Shown: in pieces, positions 1-7,073 of the stretch
How the letters are laid out: each line of letters opens with the position of its first letter
Numbering within the stretch: the first letter of the stretch is position 1
From: Armatimonadetes bacterium UBA5352
GTDB lineage: Bacteria > Armatimonadota > Zipacnadia > Zipacnadales > UBA5352
Length of the DNA: 10,343 nucleotides
Direction: 5' to 3'
NCBI GenBank assembly: GCA_002411015.1
Contig: DHPY01000032.1
Location: 1-10,343, forward strand
Position numbers and translations under genes: made by a program
The notes under the pieces: model-generated
The model's database searches: none
Told to the model about the DNA's origin: nothing
The model's input: the letters and a program-made list of their open reading frames with translations, nothing else

Positions 1-17
1 TTTTCAAAGGCGCTGCA

Positions 18-2165
18 CTAGATCACCCAGTCTGAGATCATGTCCTCCCGGCTCGGTACCCGCACCTGCAGGTAGCCAAGCTCCGGCCAGCGCTCGATGA
101 TACGCCCCTCGCAGCCGAAGACAACCGCCAACCGCAGCGTCTCCCCCAGCTCCACCTCCAGCGGCGCCAGCGGCACCCGCACCTCAACGATCCGGTCCAC
201 GGCGCAGTCCGCCTCCGTGCAGAGCGTCCCGTTGATCTGCGCCGAGTCCCCGCGCGCGCCCTCGACCACGATCGTGTGCGCCTCCGCGTCACCGAAGACG
301 ATCTCCAGCCGGCAGTCACGCAGGCTCTCGTACGCCGGTCGCCCCATATCCAGCCGCAACCACAGGTTCTGCTCGTCGAAGCCGAAGTACATCTCCGTCA
401 GGACGAACTCACTGCGCTGCATCGCGGACGCGAGGCCGGAGGTGCGCAGCAGCGCCGCGGGGCCCCACTCAAAGTAGCTCGTGATGCGCCCATCAATGTT
501 CGCGGTCATCGGCCCGGCGGCCTCGCGCGTGAGGCGGCTGATCTTCTCCGTGTAGATCGGCTCCTGCACCGCGTCCGGCGGCGCCTCGCCGAGCACCTCA
601 TAGACATGCGCGATCTGCGAGCGGAACAGCTCATCGAAGACATCGGCATCGAGGCTGTGCTGGTTCTCCGAGTACCACCAGAACCAGTCGCTCCCCTCCG
701 CGACCATCAGGTGCCGTCGAGCGTGCTCGACGTCCTCCGCGTCTTCGGGATGCGCGGTCGCGTGGCGGTTCGTGGTCTCCAGCGCGTCCGTCAGCAACTC
801 CCACGCGCGCCGATGCTCCTTGCCGCCGATCCAGGTGCTGAAGGAATGATCTATCCACGAGCCCGGGAAGACCGTCGCAAGCTCACCCCGCTGCGGATAC
901 TCCTCGAGGTGCTCCGAGACCGTCACTGTCCGCAGATCAGGGTCCCGCTCGATGCTCGCGTAGACCTCCCGCAGGAAGCCCTCACCGGCGTCCGTGTACC
1001 AGCCCCATGGGTTCTCCCCGTCGAGGATGATGCTCACCAGCGGTGGCGGATCGCCCGGCCCTCGCTGCATCCGCTCGGCCGCGAGCTTGATGCGACTCAC
1101 GAAGTCGCGCGCGGCGTCCGAGGCACTCCAGTCGCGGTAGACGAAGCCGATCAGGTCCGAGAGCCGGTGGTCGCGGAAGATGAGCGACAGCCCGTCCACG
1201 GTGCGCCATGGCCGGTAGAGGTCACCCGGAGCCGGCCGGTCAGAGGCGCCGAGCGATGCAGCGAGAACCTCCTCGTCGGATGCCGCCCAGATCACGCCTT
1301 CCTCAGCAGCGATCTGCAGGGCGCTGTCGCTGATCGCGCCTTCGGAGGGCCACATCCCGCGCGGCCGCGCGCCAAAGACCTCCTCGTGCATCGCGAGCCC
1401 CTCGCGGATCTGCCGCCTGGCCTCCTCCGGCTCATGCCAGCGCCGCTCGGGGAGCTGCGAGCCGGGGATGCGGCGCTCGGCATCCGCCATCTCCGCCAGC
1501 AGCGGGAGGATCGGGTGGTAGCGCGGTGAGCACATCAGCTCAGCCCGGCCCTCTGCGGCCGCGCGGGCATACTCGGCGATGACCAGCCCGACAATGCGGT
1601 CCATCTCGTCGAGCAGCGCCTCCTTCTCGTCGGCGGTGAAGCCGCGATCTTTGCGGCGCAACTCATGCGCCACCTCGCTGGTGTTATCCAGCGCAAAGCC
1701 GCACCAGGCGAGGTTAAAGAGCACCTGCAGGTCGAGGTAGTCATCGCCGGTGAAGAGCCCGCAGGCGCGGTCGATGGTATCCGGCTTGCGGTCAGGGCCT
1801 CTCTTGTGCGATAATTCGCCGTACCTGGCGCTTGCCGCCATGGCGCCGCCGGGATGGCCGCCGCACATGTGGGTGAGGAGGTAGCGCTGGTCGTCAAGGC
1901 TCAGATCATACGGGTGACGGCGCGAAAGCTGCGCAGCCCGATCAACGATCTCCCCCCGCATGTAGCCCTGTATCTGCTCGATCAGCGACGGCACCAGGTT
2001 GAAGGTCACCCGTGTCTGGTCAAACTGCCGGAGCACCCACGGCATATCGTAGTAGGCCGCGGTGGTGTGCAGCCGCGCAAAGGGCAAAGCGGCCCACTGT
2101 GAATCCGGCCACAGATACCACGGCTGGTGCATGTGCCAGACAAAGGCGACGTTGACGCGAGCCAT
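18..2165 (-). CDS. GH57 family glycoside hydrolase (alpha-amylase/amylopullulanase-like) with C-terminal beta-sandwich-like region
   Basis: Probable cytoplasmic alpha-glucan hydrolase, 715 residues. The N-terminal GH57 barrel opens with His-Met-His-Gln-Pro (residues 11-15). It continues with a Ser-Pro-Arg-Tyr-His-Pro-Ile-Leu-Pro segment (213-221), the GMWPSE motif (270-275) whose Glu275 is the expected nucleophile, and LDGENPW (381-387) whose Asp382 is the expected acid/base. A DWFWWYSENQHS stretch (493-504) marks the end of the barrel's helical part. Residues about 540-715 are rich in beta-strand patterns and resemble the DOMON/glucodextranase-type C-terminal domain of some GH57 proteins; this last assignment is inference. 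No signal peptide or membrane segment is visible. The ATG at 2165 is preferred because the GH57 fold begins within a few residues of it. An in-frame GTG at 2219 would add 18 unconserved residues without a good ribosome site. The gene diverges from the branching enzyme, suggesting opposing or coordinated roles in glucan turnover. Exact specificity (amylase, pullulanase or other) cannot be told. Confidence 0.88.
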   Translation of the reverse strand: MARVNVAFVWHMHQPWYLWPDSQWAALPFARLHTTAAYYDMPWVLRQFDQTRVTFNLVPSLIEQIQGYMRGEIVDRAAQLSRRHPYDLSLDDQRYLLTHMCGGHPGGAMAASARYGELSHKRGPDRKPDTIDRACGLFTGDDYLDLQVLFNLAWCGFALDNTSEVAHELRRKDRGFTADEKEALLDEMDRIVGLVIAEYARAAAEGRAELMCSPRYHPILPLLAEMADAERRIPGSQLPERRWHEPEEARRQIREGLAMHEEVFGARPRGMWPSEGAISDSALQIAAEEGVIWAASDEEVLAASLGASDRPAPGDLYRPWRTVDGLSLIFRDHRLSDLIGFVYRDWSASDAARDFVSRIKLAAERMQRGPGDPPPLVSIILDGENPWGWYTDAGEGFLREVYASIERDPDLRTVTVSEHLEEYPQRGELATVFPGSWIDHSFSTWIGGKEHRRAWELLTDALETTNRHATAHPEDAEDVEHARRHLMVAEGSDWFWWYSENQHSLDADVFDELFRSQIAHVYEVLGEAPPDAVQEPIYTEKISRLTREAAGPMTANIDGRITSYFEWGPAALLRTSGLASAMQRSEFVLTEMYFGFDEQNLWLRLDMGRPAYESLRDCRLEIVFGDAEAHTIVVEGARGDSAQINGTLCTEADCAVDRIVEVRVPLAPLEVELGETLRLAVVFGCEGRIIERWPELGYLQVRVPSREDMISDWVI

Positions 2166-2232
2166 GATCGCTGCATCATCTCCCGACGCGGGCCAAGGCC
2201 CGTAATGATCGAAGAACACCGAGGTTCAGGCT
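2166..2232. promoter_or_regulatory. divergent intergenic region with a 14-base palindrome
   Basis: This 67-base spacer separates the start codons of the two divergent GH57 genes and must hold both translation starts and, if they are locally transcribed, both promoters. It contains the perfect inverted repeat CGGGCC-AA-GGCCCG at 2189-2202. The 7-base direct repeat ATGATCG occurs at 2164-2170 and 2205-2211, on either side of the palindrome. GAGG at 2221-2224 lies 8 bases before the branching-enzyme ATG. I could not recognise convincing -35/-10 hexamers in either direction. The palindrome could be an operator shared by both genes, but that is inference. Confidence 0.45.
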
Positions 2233-3966
2233 ATGAGTTCGCCGCCCGGAGCGTTGTGCCTTGTCCTCCACACCCATCTCCCCTACGTTCTTGGCCACTC
2301 CACCTGGCCGCACGGCGCCAGCATGCTCTACGAGGCCGCCGCCGAGTGCTACCTGCCACTGCTGCGCACATTCCGCCGCCTCGTCTACGATGGCATCCTG
2401 CCCCGTATCACGATCGGCCTGACACCCATCGTGGTTGAGCAGCTTGCGGACGATCGCTTCAAAGAGTGGTTCCCGCACTACCTCGACGACCGCATACGCA
2501 CTGCCGAGGCGAACCAGGGCGAGTTCAGCTACCGCAACGACCTGCACCTCGCGTGGCTCGCCGAGCAGTGGGTGTGGCACTACCGCGAACTGCGCCGAGT
2601 ATACCACGAGGAACTGAACCGCGACATCGTCGGCGCGTTCCGCGAGCTTCAGGAGCAGGGCGCCATCGAGATCATGTGCTCCGGCGCCACCCACGGATAC
2701 TTCCCGCTGCTGCACGAGGACGCGTCCATCGAGGCGCAGATACGCCAGGGCATCGCCACGCACCTGCGGCACTTCGGGCGCTACCCGAGGGGCTTCTGGC
2801 TGCCCGAGTGCGCCTACCGCCCGCGCTCGAACTGGGCGCCGCCGAAGATGATCCAGCTCCCCAACGGCCGCACCTGGTTCCGCAAGGGCGAAGAGCAGCT
2901 CCTCAGCGAGAACGGGCTCGACTACTTCATCGTAGACAGCCACCTCCTGCAGGGCAGCAGCGCCCCGCAGCCGGTGGATGTCCGCTGCGAGGACACCGTC
3001 GGCAAGCTCTGGAGCCGGATCAGCCGCAAGCCCGGCGAGGGCCCCAGGCCGCAGTTCGAGAAGACCACCCACTGGGGCTACTTCGTCGGCGGCGACTATG
3101 AGGACTACCCGCCGATCGCCTGCATGGTGCGCAACCCGGCGGTCTCCTACCAGGTCTGGAGCGCGGAGCACGGCTATCCGGGCGACGGCTGGTACCTTGA
3201 GTTCCACAAAAAACACCAGCCCGGCGATCACCGCTACTGGCGGATCACCGATGATAGGAATGATCTCGCAACGAAGCAGCCGTACTCGCCTGAGATGGCG
3301 CAGGAGCGTGTCTACCGGCAGGCCGGGCACTTCGTCTCGATGATCCACGACATCCTGGAGGCCCAGCCGCGCCCGCACGGACGCCGGCCGATGATCTGCG
3401 CGCCCTTCGACGCGGAGCTGTTCGGGCACTGGTGGCATGAGGGACCGGCGTGGCTCGAGCAGGTCATCCGCTGGATCCACGAGGACTACCGCGTGGAGAC
3501 GATGACCGGGCTGCAGTACCTCTCCGACACCCCGCCCGCCACGGTCGTGTCGCTGCCGGAGGGATCGTGGGGCGCCGGCGGCGACCACCGCATCTGGCTC
3601 AACGAGGGCACCGCGTGGTCGTGGCGACGCATCTACCAGGCCGAGGAGCGGATGAAGGACCTCGCGAAGCGCTTCGCACACAGCGAGGACCCGCAGCTCC
3701 AGGCATTCGTGAAGCAGGCGGCCCGGGAATTGCTGCTACTGCAGGCATCGGACTGGCAGTTCCTGATCACAACCGGCGGGGCGGCCGACTACGCCTCCCA
3801 CCGGCTCGTAGCTCATCACACTGACTTCAACCGCGTGGCGGATCTCGCCGACCGCTGGGCCCGCCACGAGCATCTCACCGACGAGGACTGGGCCTACTTC
3901 GGTGGGATTTCCGATCGCGACAGGCCATTTCCCGATGTCAAGCCCGAGTGGTACGCGCTACCGTGA
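2233..3966 (+). CDS. 1,4-alpha-glucan branching enzyme, GH57 type
   Basis: Transfers alpha-1,4 glucan segments to make alpha-1,6 branch points in glycogen; cytoplasmic, 577 residues, close to the usual length of the GH57 branching enzymes of Thermus and Thermococcus. The start LCLVLHTHLPYV (9-20) is the first GH57 motif. GFWLPECAYRPR (187-198) carries the expected nucleophile Glu192, and CAPFDAELFGHWWHEG (389-404) carries the expected acid/base Asp393. The helical C-terminal part (DUF1957-like) includes WSWRRIYQAEERM (462-474) and LLLQASDWQFLITTG (501-515), characteristic of the branching-enzyme subgroup rather than GH57 amylases. The ATG is supported by GAGG 8 bases upstream. It lies upstream of glgC and glgA on the same strand, fitting a role in finishing the polymer made by GlgA, although a 211-base gap separates it from the next gene. 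No signal peptide. The subgroup call is strong; an alternative of 4-alpha-glucanotransferase is less likely because of the PEC and PFD signature motifs. Confidence 0.93.
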   Translation: MSSPPGALCLVLHTHLPYVLGHSTWPHGASMLYEAAAECYLPLLRTFRRLVYDGILPRITIGLTPIVVEQLADDRFKEWFPHYLDDRIRTAEANQGEFSYRNDLHLAWLAEQWVWHYRELRRVYHEELNRDIVGAFRELQEQGAIEIMCSGATHGYFPLLHEDASIEAQIRQGIATHLRHFGRYPRGFWLPECAYRPRSNWAPPKMIQLPNGRTWFRKGEEQLLSENGLDYFIVDSHLLQGSSAPQPVDVRCEDTVGKLWSRISRKPGEGPRPQFEKTTHWGYFVGGDYEDYPPIACMVRNPAVSYQVWSAEHGYPGDGWYLEFHKKHQPGDHRYWRITDDRNDLATKQPYSPEMAQERVYRQAGHFVSMIHDILEAQPRPHGRRPMICAPFDAELFGHWWHEGPAWLEQVIRWIHEDYRVETMTGLQYLSDTPPATVVSLPEGSWGAGGDHRIWLNEGTAWSWRRIYQAEERMKDLAKRFAHSEDPQLQAFVKQAARELLLLQASDWQFLITTGGAADYASHRLVAHHTDFNRVADLADRWARHEHLTDEDWAYFGGISDRDRPFPDVKPEWYALP

Positions 3967-4002
3967 CGCGGAATGGAGCGCATCGCGCCGACCATCCCGT
4001 GG

Positions 4003-4021
4003 GGCAGGCATCATGCCTGCC
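4003..4021. repeat. perfect hairpin palindrome, 9-base arms
   Basis: The sequence GGCAGGCATCATGCCTGCC has 9-base arms that are exact reverse complements around a central C. It begins 37 bases after the branching-enzyme stop codon. No T-tract follows, so a classical rho-independent terminator is unlikely. Compact GC-rich palindromes of this kind in a gap often belong to REP-like interspersed families, or can act as 3'-end stabilisers. Only one copy of this exact sequence is in the window, so family membership is inference. Confidence 0.7.
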
Positions 4022-4109
4022 AGCCGTTGCCGTCAGAGAGGCCGCCTGAGGCGCGAATGTCGTCTATGAGCGCCTATGCCGGCCCGCCACCACGCAACCA
4101 CTACGGCGC

Positions 4110-4126
4110 ACGGGCGAGACGCCCGT
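4110..4126. repeat. perfect hairpin palindrome, 7-base arms with AGA loop
   Basis: The sequence ACGGGCG-AGA-CGCCCGT forms an exact 7-base stem with a 3-base loop. It sits about 90 bases after the first palindrome and about 50 bases before the galT start. It is flanked by ACTACG on the left (4100-4105) and ACTACG on the right (4127-4132), a short direct repeat bracketing the hairpin. No T-tract follows. The flanking direct repeat plus perfect stem fits a small mobile or REP-like palindromic unit, but a regulatory or structural RNA role is equally possible. Confidence 0.65.
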
Positions 4127-4164
4127 ACTACGAGTTGGACGCGGGGTATCTGACGCTGATGAGC

Positions 4165-4170
4165 AGGAGG
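4165..4170 (+). promoter_or_regulatory. Shine-Dalgarno site fixing the TTG start of the galT-like gene
   Basis: A full AGGAGG lies 7 bases before the TTG at 4178. This is the strongest initiation signal near the gene's 5' end, and the encoded protein begins directly with the family-typical SELRKDPIVDRWVIIA, so TTG is accepted as the start codon. Confidence 0.85.
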
Positions 4171-4177
4171 CAGCACG

Positions 4178-5227
4178 TTGTCTGAGCTACGCAAAGACCC
4201 GATCGTAGATCGCTGGGTGATCATCGCCGCCGAACGGGGGCGGAGGCCGACGGACATAACGACCTCGCAGGCGACACCGGGCGGAGCAGCCTGCCCGCTG
4301 TGTGAGGGCAATGAGCGGATGACGCCGCCGGAGATCTGGGCGCTGCGACCAGGCGGCGGTCCGCCGAACAGCCCCGGCTGGCAGGTGCGGGTGGTGCCGA
4401 ACAAATACCCTGCTCTCCGCGTGGAGGGCGATGCGACCCGCAGGGGCCTCGGCATGTTCGACCTCATGGCCGGCGTCGGCGCGCATGAGATCGTGATCGA
4501 GAACCCCGACCACGACTGGCGCATCGCCGACGGGCCGCCTGAGGCCATCCAGCGCGTCGTCCTCGCCTGGCAGCTTCGCCTCGCCGACCTCTACCGCGAT
4601 CAGAGGCTGCGCTACTGCGTCATCTTCCGCAACCGCGGCGCCGAGGCGGGCGAGATGATCAGCCACCCGCTCTCGCAGATCATGGCAATCCCGGTCGTAC
4701 CCGGGCGCGTCAAGAGCAAGCTGCACTCGGCCCGCGAGTACTACGCGCGCAAGGAGCGCTGCATCTTCTGCGACATCCTCGCGCAGGAGATCGCGCTCGC
4801 CGAGCGCGTCGTCATCGAGAACGGGCACTTCATCGCCATCGCCCCGTTCGCCTCACGCTTCCCGTTCGAACTCACGATCTACCCCCGCAGCCACGCTCAC
4901 GATCTCACCGCGATGGACGAGCCGACCCGCGCGGCGCTGGCTGAGATGCTGAACCTGTGCCTGCATGCCCTGCGACCGGCTCTGAGCACACCGGCGTATA
5001 ACCTGGTCCTAAACGTCGCCCCGAATGCGGTCCCGCGACCGGGCAAGGCGGACTACTGGAGCACCCTGCACCTCGACTACCACTGGCACATCGAGATCCT
5101 GCCGAGGGTGACATCGGTCGCAGGCTTCGAGTGGGGCACTGGCTTCTACATCAATCCCGTCTCGCCTGAGGACGCGGCACGCTACCTGCGCGAGACACTG
5201 GCGAGCGCGCGAAGAGGCGAGAGCTGA
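4178..5227 (+). CDS. GalT-like (HIT superfamily) hexose-1-phosphate nucleotidylyltransferase, catalytic nucleophile replaced by Leu
   Basis: 349 residues, normal length for bacterial/archaeal GalT proteins, which swap UDP between glucose-1-P and galactose-1-P; plant relatives act as ADP-glucose phosphorylases. The N-terminal half has RKDPIVDRWVIIA (5-17), a zinc-type CPLC (Cys39, Cys42), His103 in GAHEIVIENP, and His163, matching the four zinc ligands of GalT. The catalytic motif, normally His-Pro-His-Ser/Gly-Gln, reads His163-Pro-Leu165-Ser-Gln167, so the histidine that is normally uridylylated is leucine (codon CTC, 4670-4672). The C-terminal half repeats the pattern: CIFC (195-198), SHAHD (238-242) and YHWHIEI (301-307). 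Start is TTG with AGGAGG 7 bases upstream. The stop overlaps the kinase start by one base. Membership of the family is clear; normal GalT activity is doubtful. It may be a diverged enzyme using the second half, a pseudoenzyme or a sequencing error. Position between a branching enzyme and glgC/glgA suggests nucleotide-sugar metabolism. Confidence 0.85.
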   Translation: MSELRKDPIVDRWVIIAAERGRRPTDITTSQATPGGAACPLCEGNERMTPPEIWALRPGGGPPNSPGWQVRVVPNKYPALRVEGDATRRGLGMFDLMAGVGAHEIVIENPDHDWRIADGPPEAIQRVVLAWQLRLADLYRDQRLRYCVIFRNRGAEAGEMISHPLSQIMAIPVVPGRVKSKLHSAREYYARKERCIFCDILAQEIALAERVVIENGHFIAIAPFASRFPFELTIYPRSHAHDLTAMDEPTRAALAEMLNLCLHALRPALSTPAYNLVLNVAPNAVPRPGKADYWSTLHLDYHWHIEILPRVTSVAGFEWGTGFYINPVSPEDAARYLRETLASARRGES

Positions 5228-6996
5228 TGGAGCACGAGCCGGGCTGGCCATACATGCACTGCCCCTGCCCGATCTTCAACTACGCGCCGGTCGCCATGCT
5301 GGTTGCCGACCGGGAGTTGAACGTGATCGAGGCCAATGACGAGTTCTGGAGCAACGTCTGCGCATGCGGGCCCGTCGCCGAGGGGACGCCGCTGAGGGAC
5401 GCGCTTCCGGGCGAGATCTGGGCCGGGGTGGAGAAGGCACTCGCGCAGGTCATCGCCAATGAGGAGCCAATCGAGATCCCCGGCCTGCGCATCTACAGCT
5501 CCAGCCAGCCGCAGCGCGTCGTGGACCTGCACGTGAGCATGGCGGAGGATGGCGCGCGGAAAGTCGTCATGATCTCCGCAAGCACCGTCCCCGATACCGG
5601 CCGGCGCCTCGCCGAGCTCACGCTCATCAACGACATGGTGCGCGTGATCCGCCAGGAGACGCAACTCGAGCGCGTCTTCTTCGCCGTCCTCACCTGCGCC
5701 ACCGCCGGCACCGGTGGTATCGGCTTCAACCGCGCCTGGCTGTTCGTCGTGGACCCAAGCGGCGAGTGGCTTGAGGGCCGCATGGCGCTTGGACCAAACT
5801 CCCCCGAGGAGGCCAACGAGATCTGGTCTCGCGTCGCCAGCGAGCCGCACACCCTCGATGACTTCACCGCCGCCTACGACCGCTGGGCAGAGCGTGCCGC
5901 CGAGCCACTGCAGCACACCGTGCAATCGCTGCGCTTCTCGATGAACGATGGTGCGGAGCTGCTCCCGGTTGCGGCCGCCATACAGGGCAGGGCGCTGCGT
6001 GTGGATCATGCCGAATCCGACCCGCGCGTCAGTCACCAGTTCCGTGAACTGCTCGACCTCGACGAGTTCGTGGTGGTGCCGCTGCTGGTCTCCAACCAGC
6101 CCCGTGGCGTCCTGATGGCCGACAACCGCTTCTCACGCCAACCGATCCTCGACGCCGACGTGCGCCTCCTGAACCTGTTCTCGCAACACGCGGGACTGGC
6201 GGTCGAGTCCGCGCTGGCACTCGAGGAGATCCGGCGCGGGCGGCAGGAACTCGAGAACGCCTACGCGAGCCTACAGAAGACGCAGGGGGAGCTGGTCCGG
6301 GCGGAGCAGATCGCGGCGATCGGCGAGATGTCGGCGCGCGTCGCGCACGATCTGCGAAACCCGCTGGTCACCATCGGCGGCTGGGCGCGAGACCTCACGG
6401 AGGAGCCGGATGACGTTGAGGCCGTGAAGCATGCCGCTGAGATCATCGCCGGAGAATCCAGCCGTCTCGAGGAGATCCTGTCCATGCTGCTCGAGCCGCT
6501 GGCCCAGCGGCAACTCCATCTGCGGCCACTCGATCTCAATGACCTGCTGGTTGATCGCGCGATGACCTCCGAGAGCACCTTGCGCGAACAGGGCATCCAG
6601 ATGCGCACGCATCTGGCCGAAGGTCTCCCGCTCGTCCGCGGCGATATCGCCCAGCTGCGACGCTCCGTGCAGAACCTGATCGACAACGCGGCCGACGCCA
6701 TGCCCGAGGGCGGAACACTCGAGGTCACCACCTCGCAGGACCCCGAAAATGTCTGGCTGACAATCGAGGACACCGGCGTCGGCATGTCGAAGGAGGCAAC
6801 CGAACGCATCTTCGATGCGTTCTACACTACAAAGCACTACGGGAGCGGGATCGGGCTGGCAGTGGTCTGGGAGACGATCCGGCTGCACGGCTTCGATATC
6901 GAGGTGAAGAGCGCGCCGAGTGAAGGTACGCTCTTCGTCATCCGCATCCCCAAGATCTACACAGTGCAGGATCGAGGCGAAGACGGGTCGGACTGA
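5227..6996 (+). CDS. soluble PAS-GAF sensor histidine kinase
   Basis: Cytoplasmic kinase of 589 residues that would autophosphorylate on His374 and pass the phosphate to a receiver, probably the next gene's product. A PAS-like region (about 17-120; FNYAPVAMLVADRELNVIEA) is followed by a GAF domain (about 128-335), then a coiled linker (335-360). The HisKA box is GEMSARVAHDLRNPL (366-380). The ATPase domain has the N box with Asn487 (NLIDNAADAM), G1 motif DTGVGM (515-520), F box around FDAFYTT (529-535), and G2 GSGIGLAVV (539-547). All catalytic motifs are intact. No membrane segment or signal peptide is seen, so the signal is intracellular. Two Cys-x-Cys pairs, Cys12/Cys14 and Cys45/Cys47, lie in the PAS-like region and could bind metal or sense redox; that is inference. 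The start ATG shares a base with the galT stop (TGATG), implying translational coupling. The ligand of the GAF or PAS domain is unknown. Confidence 0.92.
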   Translation: MEHEPGWPYMHCPCPIFNYAPVAMLVADRELNVIEANDEFWSNVCACGPVAEGTPLRDALPGEIWAGVEKALAQVIANEEPIEIPGLRIYSSSQPQRVVDLHVSMAEDGARKVVMISASTVPDTGRRLAELTLINDMVRVIRQETQLERVFFAVLTCATAGTGGIGFNRAWLFVVDPSGEWLEGRMALGPNSPEEANEIWSRVASEPHTLDDFTAAYDRWAERAAEPLQHTVQSLRFSMNDGAELLPVAAAIQGRALRVDHAESDPRVSHQFRELLDLDEFVVVPLLVSNQPRGVLMADNRFSRQPILDADVRLLNLFSQHAGLAVESALALEEIRRGRQELENAYASLQKTQGELVRAEQIAAIGEMSARVAHDLRNPLVTIGGWARDLTEEPDDVEAVKHAAEIIAGESSRLEEILSMLLEPLAQRQLHLRPLDLNDLLVDRAMTSESTLREQGIQMRTHLAEGLPLVRGDIAQLRRSVQNLIDNAADAMPEGGTLEVTTSQDPENVWLTIEDTGVGMSKEATERIFDAFYTTKHYGSGIGLAVVWETIRLHGFDIEVKSAPSEGTLFVIRIPKIYTVQDRGEDGSD

Positions 6997-7001
6997 ACGA
7001 C

Positions 7002-7019
7002 CGTCGCCGAGAGGCGATG
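7002..7019 (+). other. RNA hairpin with GAGA tetraloop, downstream of kinase
   Basis: CGTCGCC-GAGA-GGCGATG can form a 7-pair stem with one G-U pair, capped by a GNRA-type GAGA loop. It starts 5 bases after the kinase stop codon and has no T-tract. It could stabilise or punctuate the transcript between kinase and regulator. Hairpins of this size occur by chance in GC-rich DNA, so confidence is modest. Confidence 0.4.
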
Positions 7020-7020
7020 C

Positions 7021-7045
7021 GGACGGGGTCGCGCCGACCATGTCC
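7021..7045 (+). other. second hairpin in the kinase-regulator gap
   Basis: GGAC at 7021-7024 pairs with GTCC at 7042-7045, and GGTCG at 7027-7031 pairs with CGACC at 7035-7039 around a CGC loop, leaving a 2x2 internal loop. It lies directly after the first hairpin, so most of the spacer before the regulator's ribosome site is potentially structured. No T-tract follows it. Confidence 0.4.
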
Positions 7046-7073
7046 GAATCGGCGGAGGATGGAGGCGATGGAG

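Larger units (their letters stand above)
3967..4177 (+). other. intergenic gap with two hairpin palindromes
   Basis: This 211-base stretch lies between the branching enzyme and the galT-like gene. It holds two perfect palindromes, listed separately, a weak CGCC-TGA-GGCG hairpin at 4043-4053, and the galT ribosome binding site at its end. A 70-codon open frame starts at 3973, but it has no Shine-Dalgarno sequence, no recognisable protein pattern, and runs through both palindromes, so I do not call it a gene. No clear promoter hexamers were found. It may contain a promoter for the downstream galT-to-glgA run, because it is by far the longest gap on this strand. Confidence 0.6.

Noticed and set aside
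276..1529. Long plus-strand open frame (417 codons) opposite the GH57 hydrolase
   Set aside because: It lies wholly antisense to a gene with clear GH57 motifs. Its product is arginine/proline-rich with no recognisable domain, as expected for antisense frames in GC-rich DNA.
2166..2219. 18-residue N-terminal extension of the GH57 hydrolase from a GTG at 2219
   Set aside because: The extension is not GH57-like, lacks a good ribosome site, and would use up nearly the whole divergent spacer; the ATG at 2165 fits the family start.
2176..3681. Long minus-strand open frame (501 codons) opposite the branching enzyme
   Set aside because: Antisense shadow of the branching enzyme, with low-complexity Val/Ala/Arg/Leu composition and no motifs.
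4135..4163. Promoter-like TTGGAC upstream of the galT-like gene
   Set aside because: No acceptable -10 hexamer occurs 16-18 bases downstream, so the match to a -35 box is not enough to call a promoter.
3973..4185. 70-codon open frame between the branching enzyme and the galT-like gene
   Set aside because: No Shine-Dalgarno sequence, no protein pattern, and it runs through two palindromes and into the galT start.
4033..4548. 171-codon minus-strand open frame across the gap and galT
   Set aside because: Mostly antisense to the galT-like gene; serine/arginine/proline-rich with no domain pattern and no initiation signal.
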